A stretch of DNA of 64,000 nt from Thalassia testudinum (lineage: Eukaryota > Streptophyta > Magnoliopsida > Alismatales > Hydrocharitaceae). The notes under the pieces are model-generated. The model was given only the letters and a program-made list of their open reading frames with translations. It ran no database searches and had not been told where the DNA came from. Position numbers and translations under genes: made by a program. The first letter of the stretch is position 1; each line of letters starts with the position of its first letter. Shown piece by piece: positions 33,282 through 43,559 of the stretch. The DNA lies in contig JAZHRO010000073.1 of NCBI GenBank assembly GCA_037157565.1, positions 96,140,001 to 96,204,000 of the forward strand, read 5' to 3'.

Positions 33282-34228
33282 GGTCATCTGCGAGGGTTTT
33301 GAGCTTGGGAAGCAAGCTTCCCAAGCTTGGAAGGCTCGTTGAAGAAGGAAACTTCTGCAGACCCAAATCTCTCATGCGTTCGCATGAGAGATTGGGGAAG
33401 ATCTGGAGCATCTAGATGGGTTCATACTGGAGATAATTACTTGATGAATCTCCCTTCCAATTTTGGAAGGGATTCATCAATCAATCAGGGAGATATTCCT
33501 TTTCAAAGGTCGCTGAAGTAGGTTTCCTCCACGATAATGGTGGAGGGACCTAATTGTGAAGATGATGAAGAAGCTAGGGGGTGAATGCAAGGGTTTTTGA
33601 ATGTTAGGGGTAGAAATGTAATCAGACAGGACCTTTTGAAAACTAGGTCAAGGAAAACTCATCCTTGGTCCAAATTTTGGTAAAAACCTAATTTGAACCT
33701 AGGGAATTTAATGATGAAGTTGGATTTTGGTTTTGACCACGTTTGACTGGGTAATTTATGCAAAAATCCAAATTAGGGTAAATATCTATCTAAGACTCCT
33801 TTTTAGATCACAATGGATTCTGATGGTCAAATTGAAGGTACTAAGCCCTAGAGAATATTTTTCTATGATTTTTAGGGGGTTAAAGTGAATTTTATCTAGA
33901 CCAGAACCTTGGTTAGTTAAGTGCATCTGTTTTTAGGGTTTCAAAAAGTCATTTAATTCTCAGAATACACACAAACCCTTTTCTACCTAATCCAACCAAC
34001 TTGTTACCCTATTAAGACCATTTGACCTTTGTTTAGCACTTTAGAAAACCAATGGTTGTACTACATTCAAGATGTCCTGGTAAAATTGCATTTTTAACCC
34101 TAGTTTGTTATTTTTCTCTCAAAATGGTTATACAATGAATTATGACCTTCAGTTGGTTATGTAGGAGCAATTATTAACTTAATTAGGTCAAAATGAGCTA
34201 GTTAGAGCTCATAATGGTGTTCCCATCA

Positions 34229-35716
34229 TCGTCCAACCCCTACCTGAGCCAGCTTTGTCTCCAGCATCGGCCATACCACAACCGGCGCCATCTCCGCCCC
34301 CCATCATCTGCTACATACCTCAACTGACTCCTTAGCTTTTTCATGACATGCTAGTACCTCTGACACTCCGCTTCAACCTCTCCAACGCCCTCTATGACTC
34401 CGTCTTCCATCTCGTTGGCATACCTTCGGTGAGTGCTAGCGGACACCATAGACCACCTACACCACCGCTTCCACGCTCCATACCTCCGCTTCGACCTTAG
34501 GAGCAAAGCCCTAACTTCGTTAGGCAGATTGCTCCTCCAAACCCTCTGCCGAACTCATGCTTCTCTGGCCACCCTCAGTGAGCTCGACAGGCCTATTTAC
34601 ACATGTTCACTGTACACCACTGCCACTGTCACACTCACCGTGCTCCGACAATCGTTCCTAAGCTTTTTAACATGGCCGAAAGGCCTTGTTGATGTTTTCA
34701 AGAGTCAAGATCCTTCGCCATTAACACAGATCTTCGAAGGAAGCTTGAAGCCCAATCTAGCCACTGCAGGTCCAGGTGAAGCTCTAGGTGGTGCGGAATT
34801 AAGATCTACAGGTTTTCAGGTTCTCAAGTGAGGAGTTCCACTGCTGCAGCTTGCCAATTCAACCAATTTCATCAGAAACTGTGCGTGTGAAGAAAACTCG
34901 GTGGGATAGTCCCACATCAGATGCAGACGCCCTTATTGTGCTGCATAAGTTGAATTTGTGCCTAGGGCTTATTACGTCAGACATAAGGGGTGAGGTCCCT
35001 CACAACCCTCGCGTGCCTCGTCCGCGACATCTCCTCCGTAGACCTGGTACACTCGACCTGCCTAAGCCTTCACTCCTCACCACCCACTACTGATGAGTCT
35101 GGACCCGAGTGCGAGCTTGATCCGAATACCTGAATACTCAGTACTGTGGAAGGCTCTGGGAGAGCGTGGCCCAGAGAGAAACAGAGAGTGAGAGAGGGTT
35201 TGGGGGTTTTGCTCTGAGGACGTTTGGCTGACACTTAGCCAAAATTGAGGAACCTTCCCCCTCTATGTGAAGAAGAGTAGAAGAACAAAAAGGTAGAGAG
35301 ATAGAAGAAGAAAGAAGGAAGAAATAAGGAAAGAAGATGAGTTGCACAAACAGAGAAGTAGAGAAAGAAGAAGATATAAGGAAGAGTTTAGAAAGAAGAA
35401 AGAGATTTCTTTAGATTGTCAATTGATATTAGGTTTGATTTGAGCTTCTTAATTGATATTGTGCATTTCTTAACTATCATTGTACGGAGTAATTGGTGAT
35501 TCAAATCACCATTTTACTCCATTCTTTTTACAGTATTGACAGTATCTTTCATTGATATATCATTATTACTTGAAGTTTCATTATAAATTGCTCATACAGT
35601 TCTTAAATTTCAATTTTGAGATTGAATTCCATATTACTCCCTTTGTTAGACCTTGGACTTCAAATTCGAGAAATAAATATTATTTGTTTCAAAGCGATTT
35701 CGGCTATACTACAACG
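34229..35716 (+). repeat. RE-F 3' LTR, segment 2 of 2 (alpha)
   Basis: Continues alpha; it is an inverted match to 31,506-33,040. Landmarks are ACATGGCCGAAAGGCC at about 34,671, the TCCCAC hairpin, GGCTCTGGGAGAG at 35,152, the purine tract 35,270-35,420 and CTATACTACAACG at the end. The terminal CG, against CA in beta, shows decay of the tip. Confidence 0.82.
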
Positions 35717-36544
35717 CAGTTTTTAAAACCTCGATTTTGCTTCTAAACACTCTGGCAGAAGTTCTGGATGGCTCCTGCTCCAAGTGTGGTTGCCCCACAC
35801 TTGAAAAGAGCTCTCCTTAGCTTCTTCTTCTTCCTCCAAACTATCTCCTCAAGGTGGGCGTCAACCACCTTGTTCCTCCTCTTGCCTGGCAGTCCCCTCT
35901 ATGTAGATGACCTCCTCCTTGGAGTGGCACAAGGGAGAAGAAAGAAAGGAAGAAGGCACCAAGGGGGAGAGTAGGTTGCCCCCTTGATCTTCTTCTCTTC
36001 TTCTTCCTTGGTGTGGGGTATGGTGGAGTAATGGTCGACCAAACTAATGGAGAAGATGGGAATTACGTGGTGGTAGGGTAGGGTATTTATAGGATGGGAA
36101 GGAGGGTGGTTCTGGTATTTGTTGGAGGGAAATGAAAGGGGTGCTTGGATATTTTTGGAGGCAAAAATTGGAGGGAAATGAATAGGTGTTGTGGTTTTCC
36201 CTCCAAAAATGCCTTCTAGAAGCTGGTGGTTTTGGAGGGAGAAAATGGAGGGTGGAGATGGGTTGAAGGGGTAGGTGTTTTGGAGGGAATTTGGTGGTGT
36301 CTTTTGGTGGTAAAGAGGGGTGAAGGGATGTGTAGGGTTGGCACCAAGATTGAGGTGGAGTGGTGGCAGCCTAGGTGGACATAGGTAAGGTTAGTTGGTT
36401 GAGCTAGTTAAGTAGGTTTTAGGGTTAGGTTTTGGTGGCCAAGGACGTGACTAGCTATGCTAAGCTAGCTTAGCTAGCTTAGCTAGTAGGGCGTAGGGCA
36501 GAGAGGTAGAGGGAGCTAGGGTTTTGAAGGTGAGGAGCTGTCAC
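35717..36544 (-). repeat. RE-D-family LTR fragment (inverted, d1)
   Basis: Read on the minus strand this matches the RE-D LTR at about 44,130-45,110: AGCTCCTC...CTCAAACCCTAG, the CTAGCTTAGC run, TTGGTGCCAACCCTA, CAAGGTGGTTGAC(A/G)CCCACCTTG and CCCTTTTCAAG/CTCTTTTCAAG. No ORF is supported. It stops at the RE-F LTR on one side and SoloH on the other. Confidence 0.8.
36084..36091 (-). promoter_or_regulatory. TATA box of RE-D-family LTR d1
   Basis: The minus strand reads CCATCCTATAAATACCCTAC, followed about 150 bp on by the AAGAAGAAGAG leader. The RE-D copy has a weaker TATATTTA near 44,771. Confidence 0.55.
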
Positions 36545-37197
36545 TGTTGATTCCTACGGGAGGGGGTGAGATTTGCGAAATATAAAGTAAAGTGCGAAAA
36601 TATGTAAACAATCTCACACAAAGGGACAATCACACAAATGCACAAAGTATTTTTAGGTGGAAACCCAAACTGGGTGAAAACTACCACCTAACCCTCTCGA
36701 GTTAGGATTTTCCGATCAATCGAGTTGATCAAAATCCACTAGTCCGAGCTACTTAAACGAGGGTAGCTCAACCTTTTACAATTGATGATACTTTGAACAA
36801 GGGTAGCATGCCTCAAACACCTTCTCTTCACGAGATAGTTTTTGTCTCATGAAGGAGATGGGAATTCGCAAAGCGAATACCCAAACAAAGATATATAAAA
36901 CAACAATAATCCTATAGAGCCACAAAGAATGTAAATGAAACTAGCTACTATAGGTAAAGGATCTTCCCTTTAGTGGAAGTGCGTCGACGAATGATGCAGG
37001 TGCATGAACCATGAGTAGGCACTATGTCGCTCTCGTAATCACGGGTGAGAGCAGGTGCATAGCTGGATGAAGCTCTCAGGTGTGGAACTAAAGCTTGGAG
37101 AGCTAGAGCTTCTTCTTAGGATCAAAGTGACATAATGTATGTGGAAAAATATTGCTTGGTGTGTCTTGGTGTGCTTAACAAAGGAAGGGGCCTCTCA

Positions 37198-37205
37198 TAT
37201 TTATA
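37198..37205 (-). promoter_or_regulatory. TATA box of SoloH
   Basis: The minus strand reads CCATCTATAAATATGAGAGG, about 0.8 kb from the LTR start. Confidence 0.6.
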
Positions 37206-37315
37206 GATGGCTTAGGAAGGCTTAGGAAGGTTGTAGAAGCCTTATGTAGCTGTTGGGGATCATCCAAAAGAAAATCAATCCACAATCAAAATCATTAATG
37301 ATTTTGACAGGGTCA

Positions 37316-37865
37316 TTAGATGTCTGGGCAAAGTATCAAATGTCTGGAAGACACTCATAAGACGTCTAGAAACTAGATTAGATGTCTAATAGATGGGTTT
37401 CCTTCTTGAATTGTGTCAAACCTAAACAGGGTTCTTGTGAAAGTGGGTCAGATGATAGGTTGGATGTCTGGCACTGTCTAGATGTCTGGAAACCTAGATT
37501 ACTGCGGGAATGGATTTACCAAGGCACATAACGGCTATATTACTTAAGAGAAGTGATTTAGGGTTAATCGAGGCTCAACGTCTATTTATCAGATGTCTTG
37601 AAAGTAACTCAGACATGTGAAAGCTAATAATAGGTCAAATTAAGGTAAAACCTCTAATGCTAGCTTCTAAGGCCAACGGCCCTCTAGTTGGACGTCTGGC
37701 AAAGTCATCAGACAACTTCTAAGACATCTGGACTACGAGATGGTCGTCTGATTTCAACAGACAAAACCTGCTAAGTCCAGCCTAAGTGATTGGACGTCTG
37801 ATTCAACATTCAGACATCGTGAACTTCACTATCAGACGTCTGATTTTTGTGTTAGACATCTAAAA
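37316..37865. repeat. decayed GACGTC palindrome cluster in SoloH
   Basis: About fourteen copies of AGA(C/T)(G/A)TCT with GG/CC flanks (37,317; 37,338; 37,362; 37,380; 37,463; 37,480; 37,591; 37,691; 37,722; 37,793; 37,836; 37,855 and others). Many carry GATGTC or GACATC instead of GACGTC, the changes expected from loss of methylated CpG. Confidence 0.75.
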
Positions 37866-38011
37866 AGGCTGTCTAAAGCCTATTTAGGTTTTCTAAGTCT
37901 TCTTTGGAAAACCTACATATCCTAGGGTTGAGCAAGTGTTCCTAGGACTACTGTTAGGTAACTTTGAGTCTTCATGAAGATTCCCTCAGCTTCCTTAGCT
38001 CCAATGCAACA

Positions 38012-38392
38012 TCAGTCTAGCTCTAGAAATTTTCCCTAGCTCCTTCTTCCTCAAACCCTAGCTCCACCATCCTCTACTCTACTAGCTAATCTGCTTTAGT
38101 TAAGCTCCCAACCTACTCCAACTCCATGGCCATCCACCCATTTCCCTTAACCCTAACTAAACCCTAACCTAGCCCACCTGCTTTTGGTGCCAACCCTCAT
38201 CAACCACCACCCCATCATAGCTCTTCTTGTTGGCGCCAAAAACACCAACACACACCCCTTAAAAGTGGTGCCAACCCTCCTTAAATCTCCACCCTACACA
38301 TCACCACATAAGGCCATCTCTATCTTACACATGAACCCCCTTCTAGAAGCCTTATTTGGCACCAACCTTAACCACCTAACCCTACATCTAAC
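38012..38392 (+). repeat. RE-D-family LTR fragment (d2)
   Basis: Matches RE-D LTR from about 44,130 onward (TAGCTCTAGA, CCTCAAACCCTA, TTGGTGCCAACCCT), in the opposite direction to d1 and starting at nearly the same LTR position. It is cut at 38,392 by the RE-C LTR tip. Confidence 0.75.
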
Positions 38393-40101
38393 TGTTGGTG
38401 CGGAAAATCTACGCAAATGGAAGTTGAGTTTTGAAAACCCATTGTTATAGTATGATTTGCGAGAAAATCCGTCAACAAATAAATTTTACTGAAACTCGAA
38501 AAGAATTTTAGGTCAAACACAAGGAGGCTACGTCGATTTGAAATCAGTGATTATATTTTTTTGTTGTTTTTGTTTAGAAAGTGAGATAATTACAATGAAG
38601 TCAATGAGAAAGAGTGAGAGAAAGAGAGAGAAAACAAACACTTTTAATATGAATGATGTTTTACAACTTGAAAGCGAGAAAATTATAGCTAGAAAGAGGA
38701 AAATACTACAACTAGAAAGCAGTAAAGAGAAAGGAGGTGAGAAGTTATCCTTCTTGACGGCTACTTGGAGGACAAGTTGGATGGGGCGATCCCTAGAAGA
38801 CGATGGGCAAATACGGAAGACAGAGAATGAAGCGGGAAGAACCGGTGGTGAGGTAGGGCATTGTCGTCGCGGGATCCACTTCCAGAATGGAGACAAGAAA
38901 ACTTTGATTTTAACTCTAAAGGAGCATCTCGGGTTTGGAACAAGCTTCTTTAGAGCTTTGGAGACAGAGATAGGTGAAGGAAGGGATGCTTGATATGTGG
39001 GGGGCATAGGCCTTTCTATAGGTGTAGAGGTTGGGGGCAAATAGGTCATTTTTAGCCTTAAAACATTAATGTAGGGTCTTTAGTAATGGATTTATTCGTC
39101 ACTAAAGCCCTGAATGCCGACAACGTGAGTGCGCCTCCCAACCTCCTCGCGCTCAACGCATAAGCCACGTTCAAAAATCCTTAGTCATCCGATCTCACGA
39201 TCGGATGCTTAGAATCCATCACGCTTGTGCCTTCATAGCACCTCTCGCGTACAATCACGCGTTTGCATGCACGTCCGATCTCGCGTGCAGCACTCCACAC
39301 ATCTAGGTGCGCCACGTGGCCACTCCATCACCATATATTATGCATCGCATGACTCAATTTAACCACACCCGCTTCTCGCTCTGATTTTGAGCACGTAGGG
39401 CCTCGAACACACATCACAAGGTTGCAAGTGGAGGCATTAACCACTGTGCTATCTCCGTGGATTGGCGTGGAGACGATTCAACCATTGCACCCTCTCAATC
39501 GTTGGATTAAGATCCAACGACTGAGATCTTTCCTTGCCCGTGCCTTTAGAAGTTGAGACGAGATGCTACGGCCAATTTGGGTGGCTATGATGGTGCCATG
39601 TGGTGCCATCATGGCCATCCATCTTCTGTGATGGCGCCATGTGGTGCCATCATGGACATCCATCTTCTGTGTCTTGTAAATGGTGCCACGAATGTTGGAT
39701 TGGACTAATTTTCCTGCTGTTGGGCTGCGATCGTCAATTCAAACCCATCCATGCAGTCAGATTTGTCATCTGAAGTGTGGATTTACACCATCTTGACCCT
39801 TGATCTCTGATCTTCCTTGGATTATATCTGATGCTACGGAAATTTGAATAGGGCCATGTTGGAGTTGTTGAACTCCAATCATTGCCCTGATCAAATCGGT
39901 ATGGTTGGATCTTCAATCTGAGGCCTCGATTAAATGTCGCCTTGTCCCTGGCCACTAAGAAGAAGAAATTACTAGACAATTTGTCTAATTTGATGTAAAT
40001 GCTTGATGATGTATGATATGCAATATTTATAATGCATGATGCTTATATGATACTAAGAACATGCATTAATAGACATTTTTGGCTATTCAGATGTATTCAC
40101 A
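38393..40101 (-). repeat. RE-C 3' LTR
   Basis: From TGTTGGTGCGG to ATTCACA. It shares GTCAAACACAAGGAGG, the CAGTCAGATTTGTCATCTGA block and the TTGGAGTTGTTGAACTCC block with RE-A. It shares the GATGGCGCCATGTGG block and GACCTCAGATGACAAATC block, in reverse, with RE-E. Contains a 41-bp tandem duplication. The 151- and 173-codon ORFs at 38,528-39,049 lie antisense/sense in the LTR and have no counterpart in RE-A. Confidence 0.85.
39588..39669. repeat. 41-bp tandem duplication in RE-C LTR
   Basis: Two adjacent copies (39,588-39,628 and 39,629-39,669) differing at two or three bases. Each contains the near-palindrome TGGTGCCATGTGGTGCCA. RE-E LTRs hold one copy of the same near-palindrome (55,010-55,035; 61,366-61,392). 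Confidence 0.85.
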
Positions 40102-40134
40102 TCCATGCCTATCTTTTGCTAGTCCCTAGCAAAA
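40102..40134 (-). other. RE-C polypurine tract and upstream hairpin
   Basis: The minus strand reads GGCATGGA against the LTR tip TGTGAATAC. Just upstream is a perfect stem-loop (40,114-40,134): arms TTTTGCTAG and CTAGCAAAA with a 3-nt loop. Confidence 0.75.
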
Positions 40135-41491
40135 CTATATGCTATTTATAAAAGAATTAGGTCAGATTTCTTGGGCAAAAGTTATTCTTCAACACTAGGA
40201 TATTTTTACTAAGGACCTAAACTACAAAGACACAACAACACTTGGGTGTCTGCCAAAATGCAGACTGCCTCAAGTCCTCACCTTATTGAAAGAAGGACCT
40301 TTTTCTTATTTTATTTTTTTCTAATTTTCTTTCGATTTTTGAGTTTAGCATTTCGGAGAAGCTTTCTACAGCCACCCTACCGGCCCAAGACTCGAAGAGA
40401 ACCATAAGTTCTAAGCATCTTTATTTGTGAAATGTGATAGACTCACTGATCGGCAATTAGAACGGACTTTGGGTTTCTATGCCCTTAAGTGACCTTGAAA
40501 GGAAATTCTGCCTAAAGGTGTATCTATTCAACCGTAGCTTTCTCCCTATTTTTATTTTTATGGGGTCAACACAAGGGCGAACACAGTGTATATCTCCCCG
40601 GCTTATTCTACATCTCCGCTTCTTCCTAAGTGTTTTGGAATTATACATGCATTTCTTGAGCTGGGTTCTGGACAACCTACCAATGGGTTGTTATCCACGA
40701 TAACTTGCCAACCATACTCGTGCGGTGAAGTGTGGCTTATTTCTTCTCTTTTTTCTCTTTTTTTCTTTTTTTTCTTTTTGGATATTTTCTTTTTTTTTTA
40801 AGTAGGTGGCTTCCTTGATCTACGATTTGCCTAAAGGCAGCAGGAAAAGAATGGTCATGCGACTGGGCTCTGGACAACCTACCAATGGGCTATTACCCAT
40901 GATAACTTGCCAGCCATATCACCCTAGAAAGTTCATTAGCTACCCAATTTCCGAAAAAACCACTGAAAAGCGAGTCAATGCAAATAGTTTATAAATGCTT
41001 AGACTTAAAAATCTCCTCAAATCAGAGGGCTGGCTGATAGGTCGTGTACTTATCACCCCAACTTATTTAACCAAATTGAAGTAAATTCAGAATGGCGAGA
41101 ATGCTATAAACAAATCCACATTTTAGTGGACACCCAAGCTAATTAAGCCTGAAGACCTGAAGGGTCTAAGTGTTCAGATCCTACTGTATTATTCCCTAAG
41201 GTTGAAAAATCCTAATGTCCAATTATTCTTTCCTAATTCTTTCTTTCTTAATAAAAAGAAAAATTGGTAGAATTTACAAGAATTCCACAGAGTTGACAAA
41301 ATGATTCAGAAATGAATCCACCCCCCCATGCCTAGCTTATGCAATGTCCTCATTGAAAATAAAATGCATGAGAAGTAGGGTAGAATGAAGAAAACATCAC
41401 CTGTATTCCATGATACTCGAGTCAGCTCTAAGTCTGACTATACAAGTGTTGAGTTTAATGCCATCAGCTAGGCGAATTCCAGCCAAAGAAA
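40135..41491 (-). other. RE-C untranslated 3' region
   Basis: No ORF is supported. It contains two pyrimidine tracts on the plus strand (40,299-40,335 and 40,738-40,800), which are purine on the sense strand. A duplicated segment of about 56 bp flanks the second tract (40,661-40,716 and 40,863-40,918, starting CTGGG(T/C)TCTGGACAACC). The post-pol motif GAGGACATTG...GGCATGGGGGGG is at 41,320-41,355. Confidence 0.7.
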
Positions 41492-42640
41492 TCACATTAA
41501 GGTTAAAGCAACCTTATCGGAGACAAATTCTGGAATAACACGGTCCACAAAAGGTTTTAGACGTTGTCCATTAACCATAAAAGAATTACCCATCTTTAGG
41601 TCAGAGATCTCAACGGCTCCATTGGGGAATATTCGATCAATGATGAACAAGCCATCCCACTTTGACCTAAGCTTGCTGGGAAAGAACTTAAGTCGAGAAT
41701 CAAAGAGCTAGACCTTCAGGTTCGGCTGAAAGCTCTTACAGGAAATCAGTTGGTCATGAAGAGCTTTAGTCCAAGCCTTATAGATCTTGGAATTCTCGTG
41801 GACATCGTTTCTAAGCTCCTCCAACTCAGATAGTTGGAGCTTCCTGGTCTTTCTTGCTAAACTTAGATCAAAGTTACATTTCTTGATCGCTCAGAATGCC
41901 CGATGTTCAATCTCTACAGGTAAATGGCATGCCTTTCCATACACCAGACGAAACGGTGACATGCCGATAGGCGCTTTGTAGGCCATACAGTAGGCCGAAA
42001 GAGTATCCACAAGCTTTTGAGTCCAATCTTTTCGATCAAGCCTAACCATCCTCTGCAGAATGTTCTTGATCTCCCGATTGGAGATCTCGGCCTGTCCGTT
42101 CGTCTGAGGGTGGTAAGGTGTGGAGATTCTATGATTTACCCTGTATTTTGCCAGTAAACTACGGAACTGGGCGTTTCTAAAGTGAGTACCACCATAGCTA
42201 ATGATGGCCCTCAAAATCCCAAATGGACTAAAGATGTTCTTTCTGATGAAATCGATGACCACCTTGTGGTCGTTGGTTCAGGTGGGATTGGCCTCGATCC
42301 ACTTGGACACGTAATCAATAGCAGCAAGAATGTATTAGTGTCCAAATGAAGGGAGGAAGGGTCCCATGAAATCAATGCCCCAAATGTCTAAGATTTCAAT
42401 GAGAAGGATTGGGTTTAGAGGCATCATATCTCTCTTGGTTATGGTCCCAAGTCCCTGGCATCGGGAACACGACCTCAAGAATTCCTGGGCATCGTTGAAT
42501 AAAGATGGCCAATAGAATCCAAATTGCAATATTTTTGCAGTCGTCTTTTTACCGAAAAAATGTCCACGACACGCAGGTGCATGGCAGAACCCAAGTATAC
42601 TTTGAAATTCATTCTCAAGAACACATCGGTGAATAATCTA
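41492..42640 (-). pseudogene. RE-C integrase with the second catalytic Asp replaced
   Basis: Zinc-finger half FGFYWPSLFNDAQEFLRSCSR, core start [10 protein letters not shown], then [10 protein letters not shown] where the family has SDGG: the codon at 42,194-42,196 encodes Tyr. The Glu in [11 protein letters not shown] (42,086-42,088) is present at the normal 35-residue distance. The tail has [13 protein letters not shown] and ends with a stop at 41,492. In-frame stops occur after SFGH, after ANPT and after HRAF. It is dead both by the active-site loss and by the stops. Confidence 0.9.
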
Positions 42641-43370
42641 ATCAAAGCTGATGCGGTACAGTTCAGGGTCCTCCCAGAAGTAATATTTGGCCTTAGATTT
42701 GAGTCTATCTCATTGTTGCATGGTCCAATCCTAAGGGATTTGACCAATAGCCAAATAGTTAACTATGTTTGGAAACCACGGGGTTTGGACACCTAACACT
42801 GTAAGAATAGTCTCGCCCAGAAAAGCATCAGCAATCGAGATATCCAGATGAGCAGAATCACATAGAAGTCTCAAAAGATGATCCACCACCACATTCTGTG
42901 TCCCGAATTTATCTTTGATTTCAAGATCGAAATCTTGAAGCAGGAGAATCCATCGAATGAGCCAGGGTTTGGCATCCTTTTGGCCAAGAGATGTCTCAAG
43001 GCTGAGTGGTTGGTGTAAATTATAACCTGAGACCCTAAGAGATAAACCTTGAATTTCCCTAAAGCAAATACTACAGCTAGCAACTCCTTCTAAGTAACGG
43101 TATAATTCCTCTAGGCCTCATCTAGAGTTTTGCTAGTGTAGTAGATGACAGAGGACTTTCTGTCGATCTTTTGACCCAAAACTGCCCCAACTGCATAATC
43201 AAAAGCATAGGTCATGTTCTCAAATGGGGCTGTCTAGACCGATGGTTGAAACACTATAGCACAAGTGACTACCATTTTAATGAAATCAAATGCCTTGCGG
43301 CATAATTTGTCAATTCAAACGGTGTATCTTTGGCAAGAACCTTCGAAAAATCTGATAAATGCCAGTTTGT
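42641..43370 (-). pseudogene. RE-C RNase H and C-terminal RT remnant
   Basis: From the truncation inward: RHLSDFSKVLAKDTPFEL (RT thumb/connection), [35 protein letters not shown] and [12 protein letters not shown], where the usual Asp of TDHSAL is Asn. A frameshift follows near 42,960 and stops lie near 43,100. Homology to other elements ends near 43,370; the sequence beyond is unrelated, so this is the breakpoint. Confidence 0.85.
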
Positions 43371-43559
43371 CATCAATCTTATGCATTAAAATAAACCTAG
43401 CTCTTTGGATTTTGCTCCGCAAACAGGATTTTGGGCTGCATTTAGGCATAATTAGGTTAGGCATTTATTTTATTTTTTTATTATCTTTTTGGCATATTTT
43501 TGTGAGTTTTAGGGGTAAACAGATTGTCAGATTCCTAGAACCCTAGCACTCGGGAAGGC

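Larger units (their letters stand above)
31506..34228 (-). mobile_element. inverted solo LTR of the RE-F family (beta)
   Basis: A 2.72-kb LTR read on the minus strand from TGATGGGAACACC (34,228) to ACTGCAACA (31,506). It splits the alpha LTR: removing it makes 31,505 and 34,229 collinear with beta's own sequence around 33,030, with nearly equal spacing. No internal region is seen. No clear 5-bp TSD is visible (AATCA left, TCGTC right), which may be decay or rearrangement. The pyrimidine-rich 31,795-32,040 is the antisense of the purine-rich 35,270-35,420 in alpha. The 198-codon ORF at 32,435-33,031 has no recognisable domain. Confidence 0.8.
36545..38011 (-). mobile_element. SoloH, probable copia-type solo LTR
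   Basis: A 1,467-bp block with inverted tips TGTTG...CAACA. Read on the minus strand it starts TGTTGCATTGGAGC, has a TATA box at 37,205-37,198 and ends in a region with a GGGTTTCCACC-type segment. That layout resembles Ty1/copia (SIRE-like) LTRs; the family call is from memory of layout only. No TSD: flanks are GTCAC and TCAGT, and the two sides are inverted pieces of one LTR family, suggesting recombination after insertion. Confidence 0.6.
38393..43370 (-). mobile_element. RE-C, Athila-like element truncated at its 5' side
   Basis: Keeps the 3' LTR (38,393-40,101), polypurine tract, untranslated tail, integrase, RNase H and a scrap of the RT thumb, then stops abruptly near 43,370. Gag, protease, RT palm and the 5' LTR are missing. 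Its pol is clearly diverged from RE-1/RE-2 ([10 protein letters not shown] against [10 protein letters not shown]), while its LTR is related to RE-A and RE-E. It is the only member of that LTR group here with pol. Confidence 0.88.

Noticed and set aside
34900..34915. snRNA or other small RNA gene near the TCCCACATC motif
   Set aside because: No snRNA-like sequence or correctly spaced TATA follows.
38528..39049. 151- and 173-codon ORFs overlapping on opposite strands in the RE-C LTR
   Set aside because: The homologous stretch in the RE-A LTR (3,150-3,700) is not open in those frames.
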